DNA of 64,000 bases from Portulaca oleracea (lineage: Eukaryota; Streptophyta; Magnoliopsida; Caryophyllales; Portulacaceae): the NCBI GenBank assembly GCA_029582165.1, contig CM055872.1, positions 34,061,261 through 34,125,260 of the forward strand, written 5' to 3'. Below, piece by piece: positions 1 through 11,191 of this stretch. Under the pieces are notes generated by a model that worked only from the letters and a program-made list of their open reading frames with translations, was not told the origin of the DNA and did no database searches. A program made the translations under genes and the position numbers. Position 1 is the first letter of the stretch; each line of letters opens with the position of its first letter.

Positions 1-1303
1 ATTAAATCGTCAACAAACACAAGATGCGTAAGTTTCAGGCGCCTGCAGTTTGGATGATACTTAAAGCTCCCCTGTTTACTAACAAAGTATTGTATGGATC
101 GTGAAAGATATTCCATTGTTAGAACAAAGAGAAGGGGGACATGGGATCTCCTTGCCTGAGACCTCGTTTGCCACTGAAGCTGGGAGAAGAGATACCGTTG
201 GAGCAAATGGAGAAGGTAGGAGTTGTGACACAAGCCATTATGCAGTTAATAAGCCATCCTGGGAAGTGGTATGCTCGAAGGGCTTCTTCTATGAAGTCCC
301 AATGCACCGAGTCAAATGCTTTTTGAAGATCTATTTTCATCAAGCACCTTGGAGCAATAGTTGATCGGTTGTAGCCCCTTACAATCTCTTGGCACAGAAG
401 AACATTGTGAAGGAGTTGTCGGCCTGGCACAAAAGCCCCCTGGCTCGGGTTGATTAGGTCTGGGAGGACTTCTTTTATCCGGGAGGCTAGGATTTTGGTG
501 AGCCCCTTGTAAAATGTGTTACAGCATGCAATAGGGCGGAACTCAGTGACTTTGCTGGGATTTGGCACCTTCGGTATAAGGACCAAATTAGTTGCATTTA
601 GCTGTTTGAGGAGTGTTCCCTTTATGAAGAACTCCTGAGCAGCAGCTGTGACAAGATCTCCTATTTGATTCCAACAAGATTTATAGAAATCGCTGGAATA
701 CCCATCTGTTCCTGTCGTCTTGTCATTGGGAATTGAGAAGATGGCCTCTTTTATGTCCTTGTCTGTGATTGGCCTACTGTGAATAAGTTGTTGCATACCT
801 GTTAACCGATGCCCCATGCGGATTATGTCTTCCTGTACTGCTGTTTGCTGTTTATCCGTACTGCCAATCAGGTTTTTATAGAACAAGCAGAACTGATCAT
901 TGACCTCCTGGAACCCTGTGACTTTGATGCCATTGGCATTTTCTATTTCCCGAACATAGAGTTGGGTGCGTTTTTGTCTCATTTTTGCGAAGAATAATTT
1001 TGAGCAGCTGTCCCCCATATCATCCCACTCCAGTTTGCTTTGCTGTCGTTTAAGAAGCAAGGATGAATGCAATATGTCATAGTAGGTGCATCTCTGATTT
1101 TTCTCTTCCTGCTGGAGTGTTGGATCTGTTGGATCTTGATTGAGCCTATTCTGGATATTGATGAGCTTATCCCTTGCTGCAATTTCCTGAGTATGGATGT
1201 CGTAGAAACGATCTCTATGTATTGCTTGGAGCTTTGGGCGTAACTTTTGGAGATAATGCGTTAATTGAAATATTTTGTGACCCTCCGGGATGTCTAAAAG
1301 CAT
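1..1303 (-). pseudogene. LINE reverse transcriptase, broken
   Basis: The main open stretch (394 codons, 1303 down to 119) carries ordered RT motifs: VLIPKVPNP and FRPIACCN, then QGAFVPGRQ, then the first catalytic aspartate in IDLQKAFDSV, then GLRQGDPMSP. A TAA at 119-121 follows. In a shifted frame the protein continues with MEYLSR and reaches the second catalytic box, FVDDL, at 3-17, right at the window edge (FADDL in many relatives). The N-terminal third is the linker between endonuclease and RT. The enzyme would reverse-transcribe its own RNA at a nicked chromosomal target. The frame break just before the active site makes this copy inactive. Confidence 0.88.
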
Positions 1304-1339
1304 GTCCCTAATTAGATTGTGGAACTTCTCATCTTTAGT

Positions 1340-2058
1340 TCACATATCGCAGAACTTAAAGGGTTGCTTCTGTTTAGCCATCTCTATAAATTTGATAGTG
1401 ATAACTGAATAATCTGAGAGGCCGCTGGCCTTAAAATTAACTTGCATCAAGTCTGCAATTAGATACCAATGCGGGTTCACAAGAATACGATCTAACCTGG
1501 ATCGGACATGCCCATTGGTCCATGTGTAGTACGTCCCAGTGTAAGGTGGCTCATGAAGACGACAATGTTGTATACAATGTGTCATTGGCTGGGTCACGAA
1601 GGTTCTACTTTGGCTCCACCAATTCTTTCTTCTTCTGACATTATTGCATTAAAGTCACCTAGCACTGCCCATGGACCTTCCATTCCATCTGCAATATTAC
1701 AAAGGGTCTCCCAAAGTGGTTCTCTCTCACCGAGATCGTTGTGCCCATAGACCCAAGTGATGTGAAAGGCGGTATTGTTTTGAACAGCTATAATTTTCAT
1801 ATGAATGTGCTGATCGGAGCTACCCAATATTTCTGCTGCATAGGCTCGAGGATTCCATGCGACCCAGATGCGAACTTTTTGACAATGCTGGATGTTTGTA
1901 ATCGAATTCCAATGGCGAAAGACATTGTTGTGGAACGTATCAATGTTTCGTTGGGGGATTTTTGTTTCATAAAGTCCAATGAGACCCGTCCCCTGTTGAT
2001 GCAAGAAGACCCACAGGTCTTCTTGCTTCTCCGGGCTGTTAAGCCCCCTGACGTTCCA
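1340..2058 (-). pseudogene. LINE apurinic-type endonuclease domain, broken
   Basis: Exonuclease-endonuclease-phosphatase type motifs appear in order: WNVRGLN, LYETK (catalytic glutamate), WVYG, LGDFN, and, after a frame change near 1595, YYTWTN, LDRILVN and LSDYSVI. The last motif normally reads SDH, so the catalytic histidine is replaced by tyrosine, a single C-to-T change. The domain normally nicks target DNA to prime reverse transcription. The frameshift plus the histidine loss make this copy inactive. The upstream open frame continues into YIYI repeats encoded by the microsatellite, which are not part of the protein. Confidence 0.82.
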
Positions 2059-2348
<290 letters not shown>

Positions 2349-4291
2349 GGGAAGTGATTATATGAGCATTGTGTTTATGTGAGCATGTGAACATTAGGGA
2401 TATGGATCCTTGGATCTTCAATCAATGGATGAGAAAAAAAGTAGAGTTTAGCTTTATTTTTTGGCAGCCTCATGTGACTTTAGCAGCAAATAAGCCCTCT
2501 TACTCTTTTTTTTTTTTTTTTACTTTGAAAGAAGCACCCATTCTTGATAATTGGGACTTGATTTCCCAAAAATGATGTACACCATCATATTCATGGCAGC
2601 CATGAACAAACCAATAATAAAAAAAAAAAACGCTCATTCTCCCTCTATTGCAGCTGGCAACGTTTTCTTCTCCTTCCCAACTCCCACACTCAAATTCTTC
2701 CTCTTCCAATTTGATATCTGCCCATGGATGTGATGTTTGAATTAAGTTCGAGGTGGTTGTCGGGTTCCAGCGAATGGGACATTGAAACTATTTTCATTGT
2801 TTTTTTGGGTGTGCTTTGAAAAACAAAGGTTTGTCGTTGTTAGTTTTTCAAATTCAAAATTTTTTCCAATCCATCTATTTATATGTTGTTTTTCTCATTT
2901 TTTTAGTTTTCATTGAAAAGAAGTGTCCCCTGTTGGTTATTATTGCGTTTTTCTGAGGCGGTTCCAGGCGCTGGAGAAGATTGAGGTCTTTTTTTGAGAA
3001 AGATGAATTCAGTGTGGACATCAAGTGAGGCCATAGTGGATGTTAAGGTGAGCGGAAGTGGACGTTAGGAAAATTCGTGACGAGTGTGTATGTTGTTCTA
3101 TTGTACTTGATGTGAACATTGATATTGGTTGATGTCCATAAACCACAGTAATAATGGTTGATGCCCAATATTTTGAAAGTCCACGGTTAAATGTGTACAT
3201 CGTAGATAATGTTGTTGATATTCACTAAGTGAGTTACGAAAGTCCAAATTCATCACAAAATATATCATTGATGTCGTTGTTGTTCATCTGTGAAGAGTGA
3301 GGGAATCCATCATTTTAGACTGTGGACATTAAGTATTACCAAACAGGACATCACGCATGTGGACATTGGACAAGGCATTCATCATGTAGTTTTATTCATT
3401 TGTAAATAGTGATGGGCATCCAATTTGGATTGTGGACATCAATTATTACTAAAAAGAACAATGCGCGTATGGACTGTGGACAATATGTTTCTTCGTATGC
3501 ATTATATTGAAGTGGATATCTTCAAGGACAATACACTCAAGCACATTAATACTTGGCTTTGAAATTTCATGAAGTGGACATCTAGTTATGTCTATGTGAA
3601 CTTCAAGTATAAATTGCAAGGACATTAGGTTCATAAATCATTACAATAATGCATTGTGACGTCATACAAACTTGACATCCAAGAATAACAGTAGTGGACA
3701 TCAAGTACTACCAACATGGACATTAAGCATTACAATAGAGGACATTAAGTATTACAACATGGGACATCAAGAATAACATTATTAACCAAGTGAGTTATGA
3801 AAGTCCACAGTTAAATGTGTTCATCACAGATAATGTTGTTGATATACACTAAGTGAGTTATGAAAGTCCATAGTTAAATGTGTTCATCACAAAATATATC
3901 ATTGATGTCGTAGATGTTCATCTGTGAAGAGTGAGGGAGTTCATCATTTTAGATTGTGGACACTAAGTATTACTAAACAGGACATCACGCATGTGGACTG
4001 TGGACAAGGCATTCATCATGCAGTTTTATTCATTTGTAAATAGTGATGGGCATCCAGTTTGGATTGTGGACATCAAGTATTACTAAAAAGGGCAATGCAC
4101 GTATGGACTGTGGACAACATATTTCTTCGCATGCATTATACCGAAGCGGACATCTTCATGGACAATACACTCAAGCATGTTAATACTTGGCAATGAAATT
4201 TCATAAAGGGGACATCTAGTTATGTATATGGGAACTTTAAGTATAAATTGCAAGGACATTAGGTTCATAGATCATTACACAATGCATTGTG
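2349..4291 (+). repeat. Left inverted arm of fold-back element, with internal duplication
   Basis: This arm pairs with 5084-7151 in inverted orientation. It contains its own direct duplication: the stretch at about 3160-3657 recurs at about 3790-4291 with an offset near 634 bp (tatatcattg at 3261 and at 3895). The intervening 3658-3790 is built of GACATCAAG and GGACATTAAG words. Short open frames at 3449-3634 and 4083-4268 (minus) are duplicated only because the DNA is. Confidence 0.78.
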
Positions 4292-5083
4292 TGTTGGGAG
4301 TGTCCTGACAATGTTCGATATACACGGAGATTAAACCAAAGTAATATAGTAATTATATGTCTTGCTAGAGACCTCTATAATTAGTAATCAAATATGTTTA
4401 ATTACAACTATATTATTTGGTCCTACTGGGTCACACAAGTCAGTGCCCTGGAACAATGTATGTAACCTAAATGATATTGTATCATGTTTAGAAAAGTTGG
4501 AAATTGATTTACGAGAAATCACCAACATCGACGAATTGGGTTCAAATCGGGTCGTTGACCCAACACGGTCCGTGTTGAGACACCACGGTCCATGGTGTCC
4601 ATGGGCCGAATAATTGAACCTTCTGGAGTCCAACACGGACCGTGTTGTTTCAACACGGACCGTGTTGGGCCCAGAAAGGCGTCGCTGTTTTAATTCGGCC
4701 CTTTAGGGTTTTTGAACCCTCTCCCTAGGTTTTCTAAACACTATATAAAGGGGTCTCTGGGAGAGATTATTCTACACCAACTGCCTAAGACTCTTAGAGA
4801 GATACCAGGGTGATTTCCTGAGGTCCACTCTCTTTTAGTTTGCAGTTCTAGTTTCAGGAAACATTCTCTGTTTCCCGAAACAATCTCACATACATCTTAG
4901 ATTGAGATTCGTCTCGATCGGGTCGATCTAGCAATCGGGTTCCCGGAGTGCTGCGTTGGAATCTGGAAGGTCAACCTCTTCTTCAGCAGGAATTAGCGAT
5001 CAGGTATAATTACTAAAGCCTCTGCAGTTGTGTTGATTAATTATTTTTAACTGTTTAGGAAATAGATAACCTAAAACCTAACA
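4292..5083 (+). mobile_element. Copia-type solo LTR (792 bp)
   Basis: The element starts TGTTGGGAG and ends CCTAACA, a TG...CA pair with the TGTTGG start common in plant Copia LTRs. It is flanked by a perfect 5-bp duplication, ttgtg (4287-4291 and 5084-5088). No PBS, internal region or second LTR is present, so it is a solo LTR left by LTR-LTR recombination. The duplicated left arm holds a paralogous empty site near 3650 (gcattgtgacgtcatac), which confirms both insertion point and target duplication. A TATA box (ctatataaag) lies at 4741-4750. The Copia assignment rests on termini only. Confidence 0.88.
4558..4750 (+). promoter_or_regulatory. Palindrome array plus TATA box in Copia LTR
   Basis: Three exact copies of the 17-nt palindrome CAACACGGWCCGTGTTG lie at 4561-4577, 4631-4647 and 4651-4667, with a variant (CACCACGGTCCATGGTG) at 4581-4597. 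A TATA box (TATATAAA) follows about 75 bp downstream, so the array occupies the U3 enhancer position. The same word occurs in the unrelated element A (39739, 56858). A transcription-factor site is a plausible inference; nothing in the sequence proves it. Confidence 0.6.
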
Positions 5084-7151
5084 TTGTGATGTCATACAAA
5101 CTTAATTGACATCCAAAAATAACAGTAGTGGACATCAAGTATTACCAACATATTAACAGATGGACTTTCATAACTCACATTGTGAATATCAACAAGAATA
5201 TCTGTGATCATCAACCCCTATATGAGTGGGGCTAACTGTGGACGTTTCATCATTCATATTGCGAACATTGTACGTGCATACATCACGACAATAATCTTCA
5301 ATGATCAACATCACGATAAACCCACAACCCTATTCAAAACTCACTAAAGCAAAAAAATCAAAACTCACTGCTATTATTCTTGATGTCCCTTGTTGTTGTG
5401 CTTGATTGTATTATGTGCCAATAATGTTATTCTTGATGTCCCCTGTTGTAATACTTAATGTCCCGTGTTGTAATACTTAATGTCCATGTTGGTAACGCTT
5501 GATGTCCACTACTATTATTCTAGGATGTTAAGTTTGTATGACATGCATTGTGTAATGATCTATGAACCTAATATCCTTGCAATTTATACTTGAAGTTCAC
5601 ATAGACATAACTAGATGTCCACTTCATGAAATTTCAAAGCCAAGTATTAATGTGCTTGAGTGTATTGTCCTTAAAGATGTCCACTTCGATATAATGCATA
5701 CGAAGAAACATATTGTCCACATTCCATACGCGCATTGTACTTTTTAGTAATACTTGATGTCCACAATCCAAACTGGATGCCCATCACTATTTACAAATGA
5801 ATAAAACTACATGATGAATGTCTTTTCCACAGTCACATGCGTGATGTTCGGTTTGGTAATACTTAATGTCCACAATCTAAAACGATGAATTCCCTCACTC
5901 TTCACGGATGAACATCAATGAGGGGTGTTCATCGGTTCAAAACCGAACCAAACCAGGTCGAACCGAATAAACCAAAAACCGAATAAGGGGTAAAGTCCAA
6001 ACCGAAAACCGAACCGAATAAAACTGGTTCGGTGTTCGATTTATTCGGTTTTAAATCGAATAATGCACTTTTTTTATGGTTTTTCACGGAAACCGAATAA
6101 ATCGAAAGACGAATAAGGTCAAAAGTCCAAACCGAAAACCAAACCGAATAAAAATCGATTCGTTTGGACCGCTTCAATTCGGTTCGATACTCGGTTTATT
6201 CGGTTCAATACCGAATAATGCACACCCCTAACATCAATGATGTATTTTGTGATGAACATATTTAACTGTGGACTTTCATAACTCACTTAGTGAATATCAA
6301 CAACATTATCTGTGATGTACACATTTAATTGTGGACTTTCATAATAGTGGACATCAACCATTATTATTGTGGACATCAACTAATATCAATGTTCACATCA
6401 AGTACAATAGAATGACATATACACCCATCACGAATTTTCCTAATGTCCACTTTCGCTGACCGTAACATCCACTATGGTCTCACTTGATGTCCACACTGAA
6501 TTCAGATTTCTCAAAAAAAGACCCCAATCTTCTCCAGCACCTGAAACGGCCCAGAAAATCGCCACGAAACCAACAGGGGACATTTGTTTTACAATGAAAA
6601 ACTAAAAAGAATGAGAAAAAACAACATATAAACAGATGGATTGGAAAAACTTTTGTATTTGACGAACTAACAATGACAAGCCTTTGTTTTTCAAAGCACA
6701 TGCACCAAAAAAAAAAACAGTCTCAATGTCTCCTTCGCCGGAACCCGATAACCACCTGGAATTGAATTCGAACATCACATCCATGGGCATGTATCAAATT
6801 GGAAGGGGAAGAGTTTGAGTGTGGGAGTTCGGAAGGAGAAGAAATCGCTGCTAGCTACAGTAGAGGGTGACTGAACATTTTGTTCTTTTCGGGTTGTTCA
6901 TGGTTGCCATGAATGTGGTGATGTACATCGTGTTCGCGAAATCAAGTCCCAATTATCAAGAATGGGTGCTTCTTTAAAAGTTAAAAAAAAAAGAAGGAAA
7001 AAGACTTATTTGCTACTATAAACTCACGTGAGGCTACCCAAAAAAAAGCTAAACTCTACTTTTTTTCTCATCCATAGATTGAAGATCCAAGGGTCCATAT
7101 CCCTAATGCTCACATGCCCAAATAAACACAATTCTCATATGATCACTTCCC
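5084..7151 (-). repeat. Right inverted arm of fold-back element
   Basis: This is the reverse complement of the left arm. Recognisable matches include the outer 160 bp, the poly-A/poly-T block near 6990, and the stretch at 5500-5900, which mirrors 3400-3660. It is interrupted by the 309-bp MITE at 5921-6229. Unlike the left arm, it has a single copy of the 634-bp unit. The stretch 5150-5400 has no obvious partner. Confidence 0.75.
5921..6229. mobile_element. MITE with AGGGGTGT termini, 309 bp
   Basis: The ends are AGGGGTGTTCAT and, inverted, AGGGGTGTGCAT. They are flanked by a perfect 10-bp duplication, aacatcaatg (5911-5920 and 6230-6239). The interior is built of repeated AACCGAATAA and GGTTCGG words and has no coding capacity. 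A duplication of this length fits a Mutator-like MITE better than hAT (8 bp), although the tip sequence is also reminiscent of hAT elements. It inserted after the fold-back arm formed, because the left arm lacks it. Confidence 0.78.
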
Positions 7152-7183
7152 ATGTATATATATGTATATACATACACACACAG

Positions 7184-7222
<39 letters not shown>
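7152..7222. repeat. TA/CA microsatellite
   Basis: Alternating ATGTAT, TATA and CACA tracts immediately outside the right tip of the fold-back element, mirroring the larger tract at 2059-2348. Confidence 0.9.
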
Positions 7223-7789
7223 TGGGAACGGATCCAGTAGGAAGGAACTTCAGGTAGGAAGAGAAGATCCTGGTCATCCAATATAATCTAACGTCTGAGA
7301 TTAATTTCACACACATGTGCCAAAATGATAGAAAACCACTAATCTAAATTACAAAACAGCTAGTGGTTTTGCTTCCCAAAAAAAAATATTACAGAATCTG
7401 TTTAGTTATCGAAAAAAGCGGAAGGTATCAGGGGGTATTGAATGTGATATTATTCTAGCCAAAAATAGAAGATTGCATGCAGGAGGCGGTTCCTTGAGGG
7501 TTGCATCACAGTCCAACGAATTACACTACATTCTAACGAAGCAATTCAGATCTTCACCATACGTATCAATTAAAAATGGCGTCAAACAGGTATGAATTTC
7601 TACTCTGATTAATATTCTGCCAGCATATAGCATCATACAATATGTTCTCTAGTCCATGGACGTTGGGAGAGAGATTGTGCCGGAAACAGGGGTATTGAGT
7701 GGAGTCGTTTATATTCGCCTATCATCGCAGCGTTTTTTACAACATGCATACCAGTGAAATATCAATGTTTTAGGTCAGCCATGATATTC
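7223..7789. other. Non-coding flank of FAR1-containing unit
   Basis: No convincing coding frame. A short hairpin-capable pair, AAAACCACTA and TAGTGGTTTT, lies at about 7333-7372. The first 60 bp (GGATCC-, GAAGAGAAGATCCTGG-type words) look like a transposon end, but no matching inverted end is visible nearby. Otherwise I see nothing specific. Confidence 0.4.
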
Positions 7790-8560
7790 CATCGTTTATT
7801 AAATGACCATTCAAACAGTACGTGTGGTCGACCTTTGGCACAAACAACAAATGTTGAAAAATATATGCATTGACCACATACATTGCGTGTATGGACACTG
7901 GGGAGGGTGGGGCACTCGCATGTGGTGGATGTGATCGCAAACAAAATATCCATGTTATAGGTAAGACATGGCAGCCCATCTGTTGTTACCAGGAATTTGA
8001 AAACATTATGTATTGTCGACCTTGTCCACGAGCATCAGAGGTGTGGACATTGATTGGGGTATATGCACGGGTGGTCGACTGCCCACATCGACACCCGGTG
8101 TCCATATTATGATTAAGCCATCCAGTATAGATCCGGATAATCACATGCGATCGTATAATGGTATGTGTTTTGCATCATAATTACAATAGGTATGGTCGAT
8201 CCTTGGCATAAACATCGGATGTTCAAAAATATATGCATTGACCACACACATTTCATGTGTGGACACTAGGGGGTGGGGTGGCACTCACATGTGATGGATG
8301 TGGGCGCAATCAATATAGATGTGTTTAAGGTCAGCCACGACAGTCCATCTGCTAGTACCGTGCCATTGGAAACAGTATGTATTGTCGATCTTGTCCACAA
8401 GCACCAGACATGTCACCATTAATGGGGGGATACATGCACAAGTGGTGGGCTGTCCACGCCGACCACGAGTGCCAACACGATGATTAAGCCATCCATTATA
8501 GATCCAACTAATCACATAGGTTCGTATAACGGCATGTGTTATGCATCATGATTATGTTAA
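7790..8560 (+). repeat. Two tandem copies of a roughly 370-bp unit
   Basis: The two copies are diverged and offset by about 370 bp: ccttggca near 7832 and 8201, gattaagcc at 8111 and 8482. Each copy carries short dyads such as gaccacatacattgcgtgt followed by atggac, and gaccacacacatttcatgtg followed by tggac. The same dyad style reappears downstream of element D (17840-20900), which suggests both flanks belong to one interrupted element. Confidence 0.72.
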
Positions 8561-8616
8561 TGTATTCGACGTGTAATTGGGTAACGCGACGATCGTTTTT
8601 TTCTTGTTCAATGTAG

Positions 8617-8768
8617 TGCCGCGGGGGGTAACCAACTCAGCTATATAGCGCCGCCACCTGTACTGGACAGTGATGAGTCGAGCGTGACGATCTACTATGA
8701 AACAGTTGTACCGAGCATGGGGAAATGGTTCAACACGTTGGGTGATGCCAAATTGTTTTACGAGAAGT
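8617..8768 (+). pseudogene. FAR1-type DNA-binding domain, 5' fragment
   Basis: Starting after a pyrimidine-rich stretch and a good 3' splice site (tttttcttgttcaatgtag, ending 8616), the frame reads through an acidic, serine-rich lead (VLDSDESSVT) into VVPSMGKWFNTLGDAKLFYE. This is the start of a FAR1-type zinc-binding domain, as found in FHY3/FAR1 transcription factors and Mutator-like transposases. The codon series stops at the insertion site of element D and resumes at 17672. Direct similarity was judged by eye. A transposon-borne copy is likelier than a host gene because of the surrounding repeats. Confidence 0.6.
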
Positions 8769-10000
8769 TGTAGAGACCGGATTTTATACCGGGATTAATT
8801 TTAGTTATCTGTAAAAATAAGCTAGCCGAGTAATTTAGTAGCATGCAAGCCCATTTCTTTTCTAGCCCGAAAACAAGCAAAATGGCCCAACATTACGGAC
8901 TAAACCCGAGTTTGGCCGGAGCGCGGCTCACCGCCCAAACCCGGCTGAGTTTGGTGGGCCAGAGCTCAGTTCAGCTCGGCCCAAACCCGGCTGAGTTACC
9001 GTGGCTAAACCTAAATTAAACCCTAATCGCCCCATCTAACCTACATTCCACTATAAATTAAACCCTAACCCCTCTCATTTCAGGGGACGACAGGTTATGC
9101 TAGAGTATTGACACTAGTATATTCTCTCTACCTCTTCTCTCCCTTTGCATGCTACTTTACCAAAGGTTAGAATAATTATCACATTGATGTAAACCATGTA
9201 ATGCAACCTAACGAATTCATGTATTACTTGTATTTTCAATTCATAATTTGCATGACTTTAATGTTAAACTTGTGAAATTTATATCAAATTCCTCCCTTTT
9301 CAATTTATTTGCTTTGATTTAATCCTAGTAGAGTCTATTCGTTTGAATAGGCGGATTTGATGATTTTAATTGTCAAATTCGTAACCTTACCCCCGGATCC
9401 GTCTTTGGATTCGCAGGCCGGAGTTCGTATTTAAACGGTTTGTTGTTTTTCTCCTAAAAATTCAACTGGCGACTCTATGTTCATACTTCGGTATTTTCTT
9501 TTTATTTCTGTGGTGCGCTCTTATTCTTTTGAGGAAAATGATAGAATTAAGTGAGGGTATGAAGGTACGAACTCGAACGGGTTCTGAAACCCCTTCCTCA
9601 CTCCCTTCTACTTCGTTGTTTCTTCGGTCTAATCTGTGGATGGCGCAAGAGATAACCCGGTTCGGTTCAATTCATGAACCCAGACGGGTTTACCACCTCC
9701 TTTTCATTCTTTTCTTTTGCGTATTTGTTCTTGGGTCTGGCAGTAGCAAACCCGGTTCGGTTCAACTCATGAACCCAGACGGGTTTGCTCATTTTCCTTT
9801 TCCTTTTTATTTTTTTTTCTTTTTGTCATTTTTTTAAAAAAAATGAATCTCGGGATTATGACGCATAAATTAAATTGATTTTTCAACAAAAGTATTCTTA
9901 AAAGTTCAACCTTATTTAAGGTTAAGCAATCCTAGCCGACTCCCAATCATTTTTTTTAAGTAGCGCCGCGAAAAAGGTCATCAATTTTTCGGGGTCTACA
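8769..10000 (+). repeat. Element D 5' LTR (1232 bp)
   Basis: TGTAGAGACC...GGGGTCTACA. A TATA box (TATAAAT) lies at 9052-9058, preceded by CCAAAC...GTTTGG dyads and followed by AAACCCTAA telo-box-like words. It carries two AACCCAGACGGGTTT words near its 3' end (9677, 9772). Compared with the 3' LTR it has an extra block near 8905-8940 that adds one dyad. Transcription should start shortly after the TATA box. Confidence 0.92.
8905..9060 (+). promoter_or_regulatory. Element D U3 dyads and TATA box
   Basis: The dyad at 8935-8954 has arms CCAAAC and GTTTGG; a second copy of the AAACCCGGCTGAG word lies near 8983. TATAAAT follows at 9052. The layout (family-specific GC-rich dyads, then TATA within about 100 bp) repeats what is seen in the other LTR families of the window. 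Confidence 0.5.
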
Positions 10001-10003
10001 GAT

Positions 10004-10020
10004 TGGCGACTCCACTGGGG
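10004..10020 (+). other. Element D primer-binding site (tRNA-Arg type)
   Basis: TGGCGACTCCACTGGGG lies three bases after the LTR. From memory it is the exact complement of the 3' end of a plant tRNA-Arg including CCA, the primer reported for Ogre elements. It primes minus-strand DNA synthesis. Confidence 0.85.
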
Positions 10021-10153
10021 ACTTAAACTTAAAAAGAGGGTAAAATTTGAAAGGATTAAATCTTAGTGAATTTTGTAAAAAAGGGAGGAATTAATTTATT
10101 TCACTTTTTATCATTTTTCGGCATATTGCATACCAGGCTACTCTTGGGCCTTT

Positions 10154-10429
10154 ATGGCTGGGGAGCACAAAAGCGTTGGTTTAGGTTGTAAAACTAGGAA
10201 TCAGTCCCGAGAGCGGGAGGTCACTACTTGTGGGATGCACTTACATCGCCAAGCATTTGATCTCTCCTCTCACCCGTGTTACACTCTAAAGGTTTCCTTG
10301 AAACCCAAAGAGCAACACCCCACACATTTTTCCTATGAACTCCATATAGGGAAAATGCACCGGGGCGAGAACATGTGGTACCCTATTCATCTCCTTAAAC
10401 CTAGAAAAACCATGAATCTAAAGCCATGA
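10154..10429 (+). CDS. Small leader open frame in element D (uncertain)
   Basis: A 91-codon open frame in the long 5' leader between PBS and gag, rich in H, K and C. I do not recognise it. Ogre-type elements are known for an extra ORF upstream of gag, but this one is much shorter and may be chance. The rest of 10021-11191 is leader sequence with two AACCC...GGGTTT words at 10559 and 10582. Confidence 0.2.
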   Translation: MAGEHKSVGLGCKTRNQSREREVTTCGMHLHRQAFDLSSHPCYTLKVSLKPKEQHPTHFSYELHIGKMHRGENMWYPIHLLKPRKTMNLKP

Positions 10430-11191
10430 TTAGGCTCATCCCGCATCTGTATGTCATGTAAATTAATCCTGTAAAAGTTAAGTTCAAATGTCTAGCCCAA
10501 ACATGAGTAGGACGTCATTCTAGCCCGCGTAGGATCAGATGAGAGACGGACTGGCCCAAACCCAGACGGGTTTGGTGGCCCAAACCCTGACGGGTTTGAT
10601 GTGCCTGGCCTAGTTGGACTCGCTGCGAAATCCTGTCTATGCCCATTTGAAAGGGAGGATTTACAGTTCAAACCTGCAGGTTTGGGCACATTTTCTTCTC
10701 CTTCCATATCGGGCCAAACTGTTCGATACTGCAGTCAGCCCAATCCACTTACTATTGATCCTATTCGGCCCTTTATGACGCTCCTTGAGTCAGATTCCCA
10801 TTGTATCTTGTACCTTGATCTTGAGCCCGATAAAAATTCAAACATGATCCATCGTGGCTCGATCCAAGTAATGACCCAATGAGTATCAGTCCTGTCAGTC
10901 ATCATGCTAGGTCCATATAGAGTTAGGACATGCACTCCCGCAAAATTGGGTGAGTCACCCTTATATCAGCATGTAGGCGTCATGTCCATGTCCTAGGTTC
11001 ATATAGGTCCATTAAGTCATGCATGCATTGGGCGGGTGGCATAAAGTTCTTTCGAGCACTAAACCAGTTTCCATGCAGGCAGGATAGCAGACCATCTCCG
11101 AGCCCGCATCCGTGACCCACGAACCGGCAGGCTCATTCACAATCCCAACTACAGACCGCCTGCCCGATCCAGTGAATCCAGTGAATCCACC

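Larger units (their letters stand above)
1..2058 (-). mobile_element. L1-type LINE, 5'-truncated, cut by window edge
   Basis: The minus strand encodes, in order, an apurinic endonuclease-like domain and a non-LTR reverse transcriptase, the layout of ORF2 of plant L1-type LINEs. No ORF1 (gag-like) region is visible: coding similarity begins abruptly at the first endonuclease motif (WNVRGLN, near 2050) and upstream there is only a TA microsatellite. 5' truncation is usual for LINEs copied by target-primed reverse transcription. The 3' part, including any poly-A tail, lies beyond position 1. At least two frame breaks and a stop show the copy is dead. Family assignment rests on motif recognition. 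Confidence 0.88.
2349..7151. mobile_element. Fold-back DNA element with about 2-kb inverted arms
   Basis: The left tip reads GGGAAGTGATTATATGAG and the reverse complement of the right tip reads GGGAAGTGATCATATGAG. Inverted similarity continues inward through both arms, so nearly the whole 4.8 kb is palindromic apart from a Copia solo LTR and a small MITE. The arms are rich in short repeated words of the type GTGGACAT and GACATCAAGTATTAC. No transposase is visible. Long composite inverted repeats of this kind occur in fold-back and Mutator-like elements; the superfamily is not settled, because the flanking microsatellite hides any target duplication. Confidence 0.8.

Noticed and set aside
3449..5747. 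Three similar 61-residue frames (3449-3634 and 4083-4268 minus, 5562-5747 plus) starting MNL
   Set aside because: They are copies of the same fold-back arm sequence, so similarity follows from DNA duplication; no codon bias or family match.
9001..9075. Telomere-like AAACCCTAA words in the D LTR
   Set aside because: Only two or three copies close to the TATA box; more likely telo-box promoter elements than telomeric DNA.
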